Source: Monodelphis domestica (lineage: Eukaryota; Chordata; Mammalia; Didelphimorphia; Didelphidae). Taken from it: 64,000 nucleotides of DNA. The notes below the pieces were generated by a model. The model was not told where the DNA came from, did not search any database, and saw only the letters and a program-made list of their open reading frames with translations. Of the stretch, positions 25,401-37,110 are shown piece after piece; within the stretch, counting starts at the first letter, position 1; each line of letters begins with the position of its first letter. The position numbers were made by a program, and so were the translations under genes. The stretch lies in contig NC_077232.1 of assembly GCF_027887165.1 (NCBI RefSeq), positions 14,161,255 through 14,225,254 of the forward strand. The letters run 5' to 3'.

Positions 25401-25606
25401 ATTGGAAAAATATGAATTGCTCATGGGTAGGACACACTAACCTAATAAAAATGACAATGCTACCCAAACTTATCTATTTATTTAATGCCATACCCATCAA
25501 ACATCCAAAAAACTTTTTTAAACTGAATTAGAAAAAAACCATAACATTCATTTGGAAGAACAAAAGGTCAACGATAACCAGGGTAATAATGAAAAAAATA
25601 CAAAGG
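22490..25606 (+). mobile_element. L1 'C', ORF1 deleted, 3' truncated
   Basis: Begins with an L1 5' UTR of a second type ('gcttcctctccccagcaccca', identical to that at 39178-39198), then joins the inter-ORF spacer at about 22805 with ORF1 absent. ORF2 follows from about 23110 to 25606 and breaks off inside the region after the palm. A poly-purine spacer lies at 22860-23040. The copy is inactive. Confidence 0.8.
23110..25606 (+). pseudogene. L1 'C' ORF2, broken
   Basis: Endonuclease pieces at about 23140-23950, linker at 24076-24336 (LINKTKSWYFEKKKQKIGKV), and RT entry at 24691-24882 ([33 protein letters not shown]). The palm reads as Y-A-D-D near 25110. About 100 bases around 25010-25035 are missing relative to the other copies, removing the PIRSGVKQ-type block. 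Multiple stops. Confidence 0.75.
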
Positions 25607-25639
25607 AAGGTTACCAAAATAAATAGCATTATTGGATGT

Positions 25640-26470
25640 TAAATGGATTATTTTGATGAAATATAATTTAAAAAATTATCAACAGAAAATTAGTATAGCC
25701 AAAAAATGAAGAAAAAAAGTGATATGGGGAATTTTTTTACTAGAAAGTTTCTAAGATAAAGGGATTATTTCTTAAATATATAATCAAATCAAAGTGAGAA
25801 AACAAGTAGTTCCCTTACTGATAAATGGTAAAAAATATGAATGGGCAATTTTCAGAAGAAAAAATAGTCAAAACTATGTATAATCAATATGAAAAAAGTT
25901 ATAAACCACTATTCATTAAAGGAATGTAAATTAAAGTAAATATCATGAAGTTATTTTTGACCGAAAGGGAAAAGGAGAAAAGGAGAAAGAATTTGGAGAA
26001 ATAGAGAGAGAGAGAATGCTAGTGGAATGATATAATAACTGAACAGACTGTTGTGGAAAGAAATTTGAAATCTGTGTCTCACGGGCCATAAAATGGTGTA
26101 TTCACTTGGATGTAGCAATATTTTATTCTTCTATGGATATAACTCAAAGAAATAAAAAAAGGAAAATGATCTACATATACAAACTATTTATAACAACTCT
26201 TTTTGTGGTGGCAAAGAATTATAAATTGAAGGGATGCCCATAAATTAGGGAATAGTTGGACAAGTTTGGGATATGACTATGAAGGGATATTATTGGGCTA
26301 TAAGTAATGATAAGCAGCATACTTTTATAAATACCTAAGAAAATATTCACGAACTGATGCATAGTGAAAGGAGAACCGAGAGAATATTTAATGTGGTAAC
26401 AGTAAAATTATACAGAATCAATCATGAATGAATTAGCTACTTTTAGCAAGACAATAATGCTTAAAAATTC
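25640..26470 (+). mobile_element. Older L1-like 3' region
   Basis: Diverged L1 ORF2 C-terminus and 3' UTR. It keeps 'actgataaatggtaaaaaatatgaatgggcaattttcag', 'ctctttttgtggtggcaaagaatt', 'gggatgcccataaattagggaatagttgg' and 'agtgaaaggagaaccgagagaa' in the usual L1 order, but with far more change than L1 A-F. It abuts the truncated end of L1 'C', giving a composite that could be mistaken for one element. Confidence 0.65.
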
Positions 26471-26714
26471 CAAAAGACTTATGATGAAAAATACTCTGTT
26501 CCTACAGTAGAATTTATAGTATTTCAATATAGATGTAAGTATTTTTATTTTACTTCCAATATTATTATTGGGATTAGGGGACAGCATATTCTTTTGCAAC
26601 ATGGCTAACAAGGAAATGTTTTACATGACCACACATGCATGATCAATTTTGAAATGCTTAGTTGCTAGAGGATGGTAAAGAAAGGGAAGCAGAGAATGGA
26701 TTTGAAACAAATGT

Positions 26715-27622
26715 AGCTTGGAATCCATCTAGAGCATAGATATGGCTGGAAAAATCAGAGTATATTTCTAAGGCTTTTTAGATCTTAAAAGTAAATTTTT
26801 GAGTAAGGACAAGCAAGAGTCCAGCTTCACTGTCCCTTGGGCTCAAGCCCCATATATCACATCAGTCAAACAATGAATTTATTTGGGAGCCTGCCTTGCC
26901 CTGGAGATCTTCACCTGGGTTTCTTGTTCTTAGTGAAAAACAAATGGAAAATTTACTTGGAAATAAATGTCCCAATAAAAATTCAATCTACAGGGATTTG
27001 TCTAATTTCATGATTTATGAGAAAACAATAATATACCCTAATCCCTCTTGAGAGGAGGTTGGAGATTGTGGAGAGTCCCAGGATTATGCTTCTTCTGTCA
27101 ACACACAGGGTCCTGTGGTGATTGTGGATTGCCAGGAATTACATCAGGCAGGAAACTTTGAGAGGTGACAAGGTAAGAAAGTGTGACTATCTGTGACAGG
27201 GCCTGGCACCTCAGGATCCCAAATTAGACCTTTATATCAATAAGATTCTCTGGCACAGTGTTTGGCCAATGGTAAATATTTAGCAAATATTTACTGATCA
27301 AATGGAAAGTACCAAGATCAATATTAAAAGCTAGCACATCTATTTACATATGCTGTCTCATTTGATTATTATGATAAGCATGTGAAGAAAGTAGCTTTAT
27401 TATTCATGTTTTCACGAGGAAGAAAGTGAAAACGTGAACTGAACTGCCTTGTCCAAAGCTTCATAATTAGTAAATATCCAAGTCATGCTCTGAACCCGTC
27501 TCTTCCTAACTCCAAATGCAGAGATGTGTCCACTATGCCACCAAACATCCCAGTGGAACAAGATCTGAAATATTTTAAAGTAACAAACCAATTTTCTCAC
27601 AAAAATTCAAGATCATAGAAAA

Positions 27623-27625
<3 letters not shown>
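26715..27625. repeat. Local duplication, copy 1
   Basis: Aligns almost continuously with 35183-36110. Shared blocks include 'ccagcttcactg.ccctt.ggctcaagcc', 'gggagcctgccttgc.ctg.agatct', 'cagggatttgtctaatttca', 'gagaggaggttgga', 'cccaggattat', 'ctcctgtggtgattgtgg', 'aagctagca', 'ccaaatgcagagatgtgtcc'. A MIR/L2-like body lies at about 27360-27550 in both. The right end runs into a (TA)n tract. Confidence 0.75.

Positions 27626-27660
<35 letters not shown>
27625..27660. repeat. (TA)n microsatellite
   Basis: An uninterrupted run of alternating T and A, about 36 bases, followed by a degenerate CA/TA zone to 27710. It lies at the edge of the duplicated block, where the two copies stop matching. 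Confidence 0.9.
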
Positions 27661-27663
<3 letters not shown>

Positions 27664-28892
27664 TACATATATATTCACATAAACAGATACACACTCACAC
27701 ACATATATATTTCTACAAAAAGAAAGCACAAAAGCTCAAGGATAAAAATATCTCCCCCAAAATTATATAGAAGAAATAGAACATAGTGATTACATGAGCC
27801 ATCAAGGAAATAATGAAACAGACTCAAAGGAAGGAAACAAAATAGAAGAAAAAACCTCTTGCAAAAAATATGAACATTTTATATGAAATTAGCATTATGA
27901 TGGATTTATTACCCAAATTCAGTCCATGAATTAAAGGGAATACTGTCTTATAGCAAAACAAGTTATTTCAGTTGATTAAATATATATATATGTATATATA
28001 TATAAAACATATATTTGTATGTATTTTGCATTAACAGTGATGGACCACAATAAAAATTTTCTTTGCAGCAGCCATATTTTGACAGAAACCCTTTCTGGAA
28101 CATGTGTCCATTTCTAATACTTCAATTCTCAAAAAACTAAATAATAGCAAATATTCTTGTAACCTTTCCCCCCACAAATTAATAAGGAAAGAGTAAAAGT
28201 AAAATGGACTCATATTTGATTAAAATAATAGAAAGGGGAGAGAAAATACTTTACTTTTCTTCTGAGAGGGGAGTTCCAGAGATTACTTTTCATTATGTAG
28301 GAAGTTCTTCAAAGACAGATTTTCAATTTGAGTCCAATAGAAATCAATCTGTTCTCTTAGATGATGGAACAAATTATCATGTATGACTAATTATTCACTT
28401 GACTTTTTATAAAGAAAAAATTAACCCCAAATAGAGATCCATATAAGTTACTGCAATCCATCCCTCATCCCTCAAATCAGGAAATCATGTTCATTCCAAA
28501 GAAAAGGCAAGTTTTGCACTTGCCAAGGATAATGAGTTTCAATGATTTCATGTTCATATATTCCTAAGAGAAAAATATTTATGTTCAGTCAATTTGGATT
28601 CATTATAATTTTATTTTATTTTATTGTATACTTTTACCAATATAATAATATATTAGTTACATTATAAATATTGGAAGTAGAAATTAAATGTAATAAAATA
28701 AAGACAAATATTATGTATTTTACTTAGTATACTTTTTTGCTCTCATTATTTTTTTACATAAATCTGTAAATTTTACATGGTATAAATAGACCTAGAGAAA
28801 TCTCTACTGCTATATGCTTAGGAGGTTTCAATTTTCAATTGCTCATTCACCTGTGTGTAGGGTATAGCAACAGTGAAGAATTAAATGATTCA
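27661..28892. other. Intergenic AT-rich DNA, no gene
   Basis: Holds a second TA-rich tract at about 27975-28015. The 60-codon frame at 28204-28386 has ordinary composition but matches nothing I recognise and has no splice sites worth noting. A TTTTA-rich stretch lies at 28605-28625. Confidence 0.4.
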
Positions 28893-30264
28893 TTGAGCAC
28901 TAGAGTAGGGAACATTCTCTGTTTTTGACCTGCCTGGCTTTGGGATCAGTACCATGTTTGTGTTGTAAAATGAATTTGGTAGAACTCTTTCTTGGCTTAT
29001 TCTGTCAAATAGTTTGTATAATATTGGGATTAGTTGTTCTTTGAATGTTTGATAGAATTCATTTTTGAATCCATCTGGACCTGGGGAATTTTTTCTTAGG
29101 GAGTTCTTTGATGGTTTGTTCAATTTCCTTTTCTGATATGGGGTTGTTAAGGTAATTTATTTCTTCCTCTTTTAGTCTAGGCAATTTATATTTTTGTAAG
29201 TAATTATCCATATCACCTAGATTGCCATATTTGTTTCCACATAATACAACATAGTAGTTTTTAATGATTGCCTTAATTTCCTCTTCATTAGAGGTGAGGT
29301 CTCCTTTTTCATCTTGGATACTGTCAATTTCATTTATTTCTTTCTTTTTTTAATTACACTGACTAGTACTTTGTCTATTTTATTTGTTTTTTCAAAGTAC
29401 AAGCTTCATCTTATTTATTAAATTAATAGTTCTTTGACTTTCAATTTTATTAATTTCTCCTTTGAGTTTTAGGATCTCTAATTTATTCTTCATCTGAGGA
29501 TTTTTAATTTGTTTGCTTTCAAATTTTTAATTTGCATGCCCAATTCATTGACCTTTGCCCTTCTTAATTTGTTAATATATGAACTCAAACATATAAATTT
29601 CCCCCTGAGTACTGCTTTGGCTGCATCCCATAGGTTTTGAAAGGATGTCTCATCATTGTCATTTTCTTCAATGAAGTTATTAATTGTTTCTATGATTTGT
29701 TCTTTAACTAACTATGATTTTGGAGAATCATACTGTTTAATTTCCAATTAATTTTGGATTTACCTCTCCATTTTCCCTTACTAATTATTATTTTCATTTC
29801 ATTGTGATCTGAGAAAGTTGCATTTATTATTTCTGCTCTTTTGTACTTGTTTGCAATGTTTTTATGCCCTAATATATGGTCAATTTTTGTGAATGTACCA
29901 TGTGCTGCAGAAAAGAAGGTATATTCCTTTTTGTCCCTATTTATTTTTCTCCACATGCCTACTAACTCTAATTTTTCTAAAATTTCATTCACTTCTCTTA
30001 ACTCTTTCTTATTTATTTTTTGTTTGATTTATCTAGTTCAGATAGAGGAAGGTTCAGGTCTCCCACTAGTATAGTTTTTCTATCTATTTCATTCTTGAGT
30101 TCCTCTAGTTTCTCCTTTAGAAATTTGGATGCTATGCCATTTGGTGCATATATGTTGAGTACAGATATTTCCTCACTGTCTATACTACCTTTTATCAGGA
30201 TGTAATTACCTTCCCTATCTCTTTTAACTAGATTTATTTTTACTTTGGCTTTGTTGGATATCAT
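28893..30264 (-). pseudogene. L1 'D' ORF2 endonuclease and RT entry, broken
   Basis: Three separate frames. 30264-30013 covers the middle of the endonuclease (ISVLNIYAPNGIASKFLKEK, TILVGDLNLPLSELDKSN). 29992-29708 covers its C-terminus (FFSAAHGTFTKIDHILGHKN, with FSDHNEMK as catalytic-type motif). 29123-28893 covers the start of the reverse transcriptase ([27 protein letters not shown]). The palm and C-terminus are absent. Confidence 0.8.
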
Positions 30265-31233
30265 GATTGCAACTTCTGCCTTTTTTTTCAGTTGATGGCC
30301 AATAGATTTGGCTTCACCCTCTTACTTTCACCTTATGTGTATCTACCTTTCTCATATGTGTTTCTTTTAGACAGCATATGGTAGGGTTTTGGGTTCTAAT
30401 TCACTCTGCTATTTGCTTGCATTTTATAGGTGAGTTCATTCCATTCACATTCAGAGTTATGATTACTAGCTGTGTATTTCCCAGCATATTGATTTCTGCT
30501 CCTGTTCCTGCCTTTTCTTCTTTCACTATTTCCTTCTACACCAATGTTTGCTTTTAAACAGTCCCCCTTGTTCCTACCCTTATTTTACTTCCCTTTCTAC
30601 CCCATCCCTTCTTATTCCCCCCTCTTATTTTCCCTGTAGTCTTTCTAAAATTAACCCCCAGCCCCCTCCCTCTCTTGTACTGCTTTCCTCCCCACCAGAC
30701 CATTTGTTACCCTTCTACTACCCTATTGGGCGCAAATCTATTCTCTGCCCCCAATGGATTGGATTGTTTTTCCCTCTGAGTCAATTTCAAAGCAGGTAAG
30801 TGTTGAGTATTTCCTGTCTCCAACATCTTTACCCTTCCAGTATATTGATGTTCTCCCCCCTCCCACCGTGAGCTGCCTTATGACATATAAATTTAGCCCC
30901 ATTTGTTTCTTTTCCCATTTCTTTTAATATTAAACTATTTTAAGCTCTACTTATATATATGTATATATATGCATACTCATGTGTATGTATTTTTGCATGC
31001 ATATATCTATATACCTATTTATGTCCTTGCATCCTATACAGTTTGTCACTGTTCCCTCTAAGTGTACTTCTTTACTTTACAACTTTACTTTACAACTGTA
31101 CTTGCTGCCCAGGTAATAACAACAGTTTTTAAGAGTTACCAATGACCTCTTTTCTTATAGGGCTACATATCATTTTAACTTATTGAGTCTCTTAAAATTT
31201 TTTTTGTTTTATTTTTCTTTTCCCCCCTCTTCT

Positions 31234-31812
31234 TTAATTACCTTTTGATGATTCTCTTGAGTTCTGTGCTTGTACATGAAATTTTCTGTTCAGGTCTGGT
31301 CTTTTCTTTAAGAATTCTTGAAATTCTTCTCTTTTGTTGAATGACCATACTTTCTCCTCTAAGAGTAAAGTCAGTTTTGCTGGGTAGTTGATTCTTGGTT
31401 GTAGACCTAGTTCCCTTGCTTTCCAGAATATCATATTCCATGTCTTTCTTTTTTTCAGTGTGGATGCAGCCAGATCCTGAGTTATCCTCACTGTGGTTCC
31501 TTGGTATCTGAATGACTTCTTCTTGGCAGCTTGTAATATCTTTTCTTTGGTCTGATAGTTCTTGAATTTGGCTATAACATTCCTGGGTGTTGTCAGTTGG
31601 GAATTAAGTACAGGAGGTGATCTGTGGATTCTATCAATCTCCACTTTTCCCTCTTGTTCTAGGATATCGGGGCAGTTTTCTTTAATAATTTCCTGTAAAA
31701 TAATGTTCAGCCTTTTTCTTTTGTTATGGTCTTCTGGTAGGCCAATGATTCTTAAATTATCTCTCCTTGAATGATTTTCTAAGTCCTCTGTTTTGTGAAT
31801 GAGATGCTTCAT
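31234..31812 (-). pseudogene. L1 ORF1 RNA-binding half
   Basis: 192 codons matching the ORF1p RNA-recognition motif and C-terminal domain. It opens DLENHSRRDNLRIIGLPED (the L1 RRM signature), then VEIDRIHRSPP, NVIAKFKNYQTKEKIL and RITQDLAASTLKKRK, and ends SFNKREEFQEFLKKRP. The length and domain order are normal for this half. It lies in a different frame from the coiled coil upstream. This is the best-preserved ORF1 in the window. Confidence 0.85.
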
Positions 31813-31847
31813 ATTTTCCTCGATTTTTTCATTCTTTTGGTTTTGTT

Positions 31848-32210
31848 TTATAGTGTCCTGCTGCCTTGTGAATCCCTCTGTTGTTGTATTCTGGTTCTTA
31901 AAGATTGGATTTCATCCTTAGTTTTTTGGTCGTCCTTTTCCTTTTGGTCTGATTTTCTTTGGAGGTCATCTTTCATTCTCTTTACCTTGTCTTTCATCTC
32001 CTTTTTCTCCTCTTTCATCTTCTTCACCTCATCTTTCATCTCCTTTGCCTCATTTTCCAGCTGGTTGATTTTGGCTTTCAAGACACTGTTTTCTTGTTTT
32101 AGTTCAAGTGCCTCTGTTTCCAGATGATTTATCTTAGTTTTTAAGTTCTTTTCCCAATTGTCTTCAGCCTCTCTTAACTGTGTTTTGAATTGCATTTTGA
32201 GTTCTTCCAA
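31848..32210 (-). pseudogene. L1 ORF1 N-terminal coiled-coil part
   Basis: 120 codons forming a long heptad-type coiled coil rich in K and E (for example KINQLENEAKEMKDEVKKMK, with an internal KKMKEEKKEMKDKVKRMK repeat). In L1 ORF1p this region makes the trimer stalk. A frameshift between 31848 and 31812 separates it from the RNA-binding half. The frame opens further upstream toward 32430 without a clear start. Confidence 0.8.
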
Positions 32211-32429
32211 AGCCTGTATCCAATTAGCTGGGATTTCTGATTTTTCCTTTGCTGATCCCTCCCCCTCTCTTTCGTTTTCTCTTTGCTCATTACCAGTGCA
32301 AAAGCTGTCTATTGTAATTTCTTTCTTCTTTTTCTGTTGTTTTCTCAGGTTTACCTCTTATTTGCTCCCCTTATTCGTCTGTGCTATTGCTCTTCTCATT
32401 TTTTTTTGGTTTTGGTTTTGGGTCTGAAA

Positions 32430-32885
32430 GTCTCCCCTGTTGGAGCTTTGTCAGATCTCTTGGTACAGTCTGTAGGGGAGGAATGTTAGCTTCCCTATCC
32501 TCTGGAGGATTTTGATTAGATTGGATTAAGTTCAACTGGGTTGGGCTGTATGTGCTCTGAGGCCAAAGACTCCTGGAAGGCTGGGCCTCCCAAGCTCACT
32601 CCAGTTCTCTCCAGGTGCTTCTCCATTGACCACAAGGTGTCCCATTGCCTTTGCCTGCCTCCCTGAGCTCTGAGGAGTCCTGATGGGATTAGGTTCAACT
32701 GGATTGGTCTGGATGTGACCTGAGGCAATGGTGAGACTGGAGCCTGATGGAGGGACCCAGCCACAGCCTGGTCTCTCCCTGGCTTCCTCCCTGCTGTCCA
32801 TGCAGGACACTCGTTGCCCAGTGCCCCGCTGCTCACAAGGTAGACCCTCCAAACCAGCACCTTTGCCCGCTCAGAGGTTTGAGAA
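32430..32885 (-). promoter_or_regulatory. L1 'D' 5' UTR / internal promoter region
   Basis: GC-richer than its surroundings. It carries two related 40-base units 163 bases apart (32524-32563 and 32687-32725, both containing 'gatta.gttcaactgg.ttgg'), suggesting remains of tandem promoter monomers as in mouse L1. A 135-codon sense frame (32923-32516) crosses it but resembles nothing known and is probably chance in GC-rich DNA. Confidence 0.6.
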
Positions 32886-32889
32886 ATAT

Positions 32890-33440
32890 GCATCAGTTCA
32901 AAGGGTTTTTCTTTTTTTGTCATTCAGCATCTTATATGAAATGTGATAGTGGCTTTGTTTACTATTGTAATTAACTGGGCTATTGTGAATTTTGGGGATT
33001 TTGATACTTTTGAATGTGCATTACCTGTTGTACTATTGTTCTTTATAAAAGAAAAAACAACTGATCCTTTGTGAAATTCATTGGATAATTGTGGATATTG
33101 GCCAGTTATGAAGAGGAAATGGATCTTATTTTTGTTGAGAAACCTCATATTCTACATTTCCTTAGCTGACACAGTGTGTCAATGATTATAAGCTATATAT
33201 TTTTATTTTTAAAACTTTTAGTATTATATTTTTCTCGCATGTGCAATATACTACTTCAGTTTTTTATGTTTTCTCTCCTTTTTATATTTGAAGCTTATGT
33301 CACCAATATTAAGAATTTATTTAACTATTATTTTGCAGTTATATAAGTTTAAATACATTTGCTGTAATGTTAATGCCTACCCAAAAAGCTTAAGACAATA
33401 AAAAATGATGCCCTTGATTGTTTAAAAAATTATGGGAATT
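32890..33440. other. Intergenic DNA, nothing recognised
   Basis: AT-rich sequence between L1 'D' and the LTR-like block. No coding signal or nameable repeat. Confidence 0.35.
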
Positions 33441-33449
33441 TACTTAATG

Positions 33450-34420
33450 ATTCTGTCTGATTCCAGGACAAGAGAATTCAAAAAGAGCTATTGCACAATG
33501 CCAAAGAAACACAAAGCTAAACTGCATAGTGCCAATCAGACACAAGGTCAAACAGACCAACCATGTTTTTGATTTCTCTTGCCAATTGATTCATACACCT
33601 AATAACTCAGCCACGAATCCCTAAATGATCCCTGTGTTTTTCAATCACCCTCTTCAGGGAGAAATTAATTAATTATTATTATTTTAAAATGCAAAATATA
33701 AATTCCTTTTGAGAGAGAAATTTTAGGTTAAGAAATATGCTACCTCTCAGAATCCAGAAAGGAAACTGTTTGGAGAAGACACCATGAAGGTGCCTCCACA
33801 GACCACAAGCTGCACTAGAAGATCCAAAGTGAACTTTAGGATGAGGTAATTTGAACTGTGTGGGGTTTGAATGCATTTGTTTTGTATGTATACTCTTATG
33901 CCAAAGGGGAATTCCCCCTAACTGGCTTTTTGTCAATGCACCTAGCAATCATTGGTTTTGTTCTCTTTTCCTTTTATCTACAAATTACTGTAATTTTTAA
34001 GTTGATTATGTTTCCATGATCCTTTTGGGGAAACTTTTCCCAATAGGATCACAGGGAGTTTGTATAAATGTAGATTTTGAACCCTAGACTTAAATCCCCA
34101 CAAGTCCTTGGTATTTCCCAGAATTCCCTATAATCTCACCTGAGTCTCCTTCTTGGTGAGAACACAATAGGTATTTAACTGGCAGTAACGTCACCCAGGC
34201 TCCTCTTCATTTGCAATGATGTAGCAAGTATAGTGTCAAGCTAAGTGCAGGGATTTTAAATGGGCTAATGAACCATGGGCTTGTGGTTTTTATTTTGTAT
34301 CTTCTTTATTCCTTGATTTCTAATGATTCTTAATAAACCTAAAATAATATAATATTTTTATCATTAGAGATATTAAATTAATTTTTCCACCTAAAACATA
34401 TTTAATCATGACATTTCATT
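33450..34420 (+). mobile_element. LTR/ERV-like remnant (pairs with 4905-5500)
   Basis: The left half aligns with 4905-5500. The right half has an LTR-like end: 'gggcttgtggtttttattttg', a T-rich run, then 'ttcttaataaacctaaaat' with AATAAA near 34332. Small frames carry no recognisable retroviral motif. I infer an old endogenous retrovirus fragment; a non-LTR origin is possible. Confidence 0.4.
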
Positions 34421-35182
34421 CATCTATATAGAAAGATAACTTCTTTTAAAGATAAAATATGATCCTTGAAATGTATCATTCATATTTCATCACAACTTAT
34501 TTGCCAAACATTTAAATTATGAAAGTTATTTGGGTCCTGATGGTGCCATCCTCTGAGTTAACTATTTCTCCCAGTTGTGAAGATTTGCAAATTCAATAAA
34601 TAGGTTATATGTACTTTTGTCCAAATCATTGACAAAAATGGCACTTGAATAATTTCACTTAGGAACATACAAGTGTGAGATTCCTTTGTGGTTCTTCTCT
34701 TTGGATAAAGAAGTCAGCAATAAACTGACCACCTTCTAAGTTAGGGAGGCACTCTTTATTTTGGGAAGTGCTATAATCTTGACAAACTCTAACAAATCTT
34801 TTGTAATGATTCATGCTGTACTTATTTCCAAGTCACAAATAATTCTAGAATAAAGAAGTGGTAAAAAGGCTTGATTGGAAAAGGAAATAGGAAACCACGC
34901 CAGGGTCTTTGCCAAGAAAATGCCAGCTGCTTTTAGGAAGAGTCAGGTTCTGTTGAAATGCCTGAATAACAGAAAGGCCTGAGAGAATCTGACTCCAACC
35001 TTGCTCCTAGAACCTGCACAAATTCAGTGAGCAATAAAGGAAAGCAAATGGATAGGGCGCAATAGCTTCAGGATCATGACCCACTTTTCTAGGGTCAAAT
35101 TCTTTTGGAATGAGAATTTCTGTTATGTGATGAGCTATGCCAGCTCTCATGTGTCCCTTTCTAATCTTATTTGCAAATCAGC
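34421..35182. other. Intergenic DNA with a Mar1 tail
   Basis: Mostly unrecognised. At 34876-34926, 'gattggaaaaggaaataggaaaccacgccagggtctttgccaagaaaatgcc' is the 3' half of a Mar1 SINE in plus orientation (landmarks 'ggaaatggcaaaccactcc' and 'tttgccaagaaaa'). Confidence 0.5.
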
Positions 35183-36110
35183 TTGGTCTCCATCTAGGGC
35201 ATAGATATCACTAGAAAAATCAGAGTGTATTTTAAAGACTTTAGAACTTTAAAATTCATTATTAGTGTCACTATGAGTAAGGATGAGCAGGAGCCCAGCT
35301 TCACTGCCCCTTAGGCTCAAGCCACACATCATTACATCAGTCAAAGAATGAATTACTTTGGGAGCCTACCTTGCTCTGAAGATCTACCTGAGTCTCCTGT
35401 TCTTAGAGAAATCAAATAGAAAATATACTTGGAAATCTATGTCCCAATGTGCATTCTATCTGCAGGGATTTGTCTAATTTCACAAGTTATGAGATGACCA
35501 AAATGTACCCTAATCCCACTAGAGAGGAGGTTGGAACTGGTGGAGACTCCCAGGATTATAGTTCTTCTGACAACACCCAGGCTCCTGTGGTGATTGTGGT
35601 TTGCCAGAAATTACATCAGGCAGGAATCTATGTGAGGTGACAAGATCAGAAAGTGTGACTATTCATGATAGGGCCTGGCAGCTCAGCATTCCAAATTACA
35701 CAGCTTTTAGACCTTTATATCAATAAGATACTCTGCCATATAGTTTTGCCAAAGGTAAATTTTTAGGAAATATTTACTGACCAAATGGAAATTACCAAGA
35801 TCAATATTAAAAGCTAGCAATCTATTCACATATGCCATCTCATTTGATTCCTATGATAACCATGTGAAGGAGGTAGCTTTATTATTCATGTTTTCAGGAA
35901 GAAGAAAGTGAAGATGAAAGACCTAAAGTGCCTTATCCACAGCTTCATAGTTAGTAAATGTCCATGTCAGGCTATGAACCATCTCTTCCTAATTCCAAAT
36001 GCAGAGATGTGTCCGCTATGCCATCAAACTTCCTAGTGGAAAAAGAGCTGAAATGTTCTAATGTGACAAGCCAATTTTCTCACACCAAGCCACGATCACA
36101 GGAAAGAGTA
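35183..36110. repeat. Local duplication, copy 2
   Basis: Partner of 26715-27625 in direct orientation. Near 35449-35640 it holds a 63-codon open frame (ending QAPVVIVVCQKLHQAGIYVR), bounded on the left by an acceptor-like 'ctatctgcag' and on the right by 'gtgaggtgac'. The equivalent frame in copy 1 has a stop (cctctt.tga equivalent near 27042). I cannot assign it to a protein family, and it may be fortuitous. Confidence 0.75.
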
Positions 36111-37110
36111 GGCATAGCACCAGCTTCATAGGGTAAATTAAGGAAATCAAGGAAGAATTTGGGTCATCCCCAGGACTCTTCTTGAAAATGTCTACATTCA
36201 AATTCTCTTCCTACCCATCATTTGTATATCTGTAGGAGTGTGTCTCTACATAAAGATAGAAGATCTATGCCTATAGGTATGCATACATGGATATTACATA
36301 TACAATGTAAGGATATATGCATTTGTGTATACATAATTTAATATGGCAATGAATATTTTATAAGAGATTTTTTTACCTCTTCCCATACATTAAGTGCCTT
36401 CAAATTAAAGTTAGAATCAAAATACCTAAGAGAATTTGAGTCCAACCTTAATCATAAGAGCTGCAGAATTCTGCAATCATTAATCAACCCAGCAGCTCAT
36501 TAAACATGGTCTATGTGTCACTATATTTAAAATACATGTGTAAAAACATTCAGAGTAAGAATTAGTGGAAAGGGAAATCATATATCAAGTTCCAATCCAA
36601 TATCCAATGCCTTGACTATGTCTATTCCCCGATGCAGAGGAGAATCAAATCCAATCCTGTGATTATCTTCTATTTATTTCATGTCTTGTATGTATGTACA
36701 TGTAGTTTGATATTTGCATGTTGTTCCCATCCCCATAAGAATGTGAACCTCTTTGGGGGCAGAGGTTATGTTTTTGCTTTGTTTTGTATTTCCTGTGACT
36801 AGCAGAGAGTGTGGCATATGAGAAATACTTTTATAAAACCTTGGCGATCAGGAAAATTGAGAAATTGTGGTAAGGAAGAAGAGTATTCCAAACATATATA
36901 CCAGTTTGTCTTTTCTATTGGGTTTTATAGTAAAATAATATTTTCCTGAGCCTTCCCACATGGTAAGTGTTTGGATTAAGAGATTATTATTTTTCAGACA
37001 TTTATATGAGTGTTATGAACCAAAAGTAGAAGCAGAAATAGCCCATCCTTTAGCAAACCTAATACTTTAATGAACTTGTGCCACTAGCTAGAATAGAGCA
37101 ATAGGCCTGG
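36110..37110. repeat. Duplicated block, homologous to 19305-20200
   Basis: Continues directly from copy 2 of the other duplication. The ancestral unit therefore joined the sequence now at 26.7-27.6 kb to that now at 19.3-20.2 kb, and only this locus keeps them together. It contains L2-like 3' sequence near 36985-37060. No gene. Confidence 0.6.

Larger units (their letters stand above)
28893..32885 (-). mobile_element. L1 'D', 3' truncated, with 5' UTR and ORF1
   Basis: The only L1 here that still carries both ORF1 and the endonuclease part of ORF2. From right to left: 5' UTR (about 32885-32430, GC-rich), ORF1 (32430-31234), purine/pyrimidine-biased spacer (31230-30500), and ORF2 endonuclease plus linker to the start of the reverse transcriptase, ending near 28893. 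The missing 3' end means it did not arise by ordinary 5' truncation, so later deletion or rearrangement is likely. Confidence 0.85.

Noticed and set aside
32516-32923. 135-codon frame in the L1 'D' 5' UTR as a possible extra L1 protein
   Set aside because: No family resemblance; GC-rich DNA gives long chance frames, and an overlapping second frame (32852-32532) is equally open.
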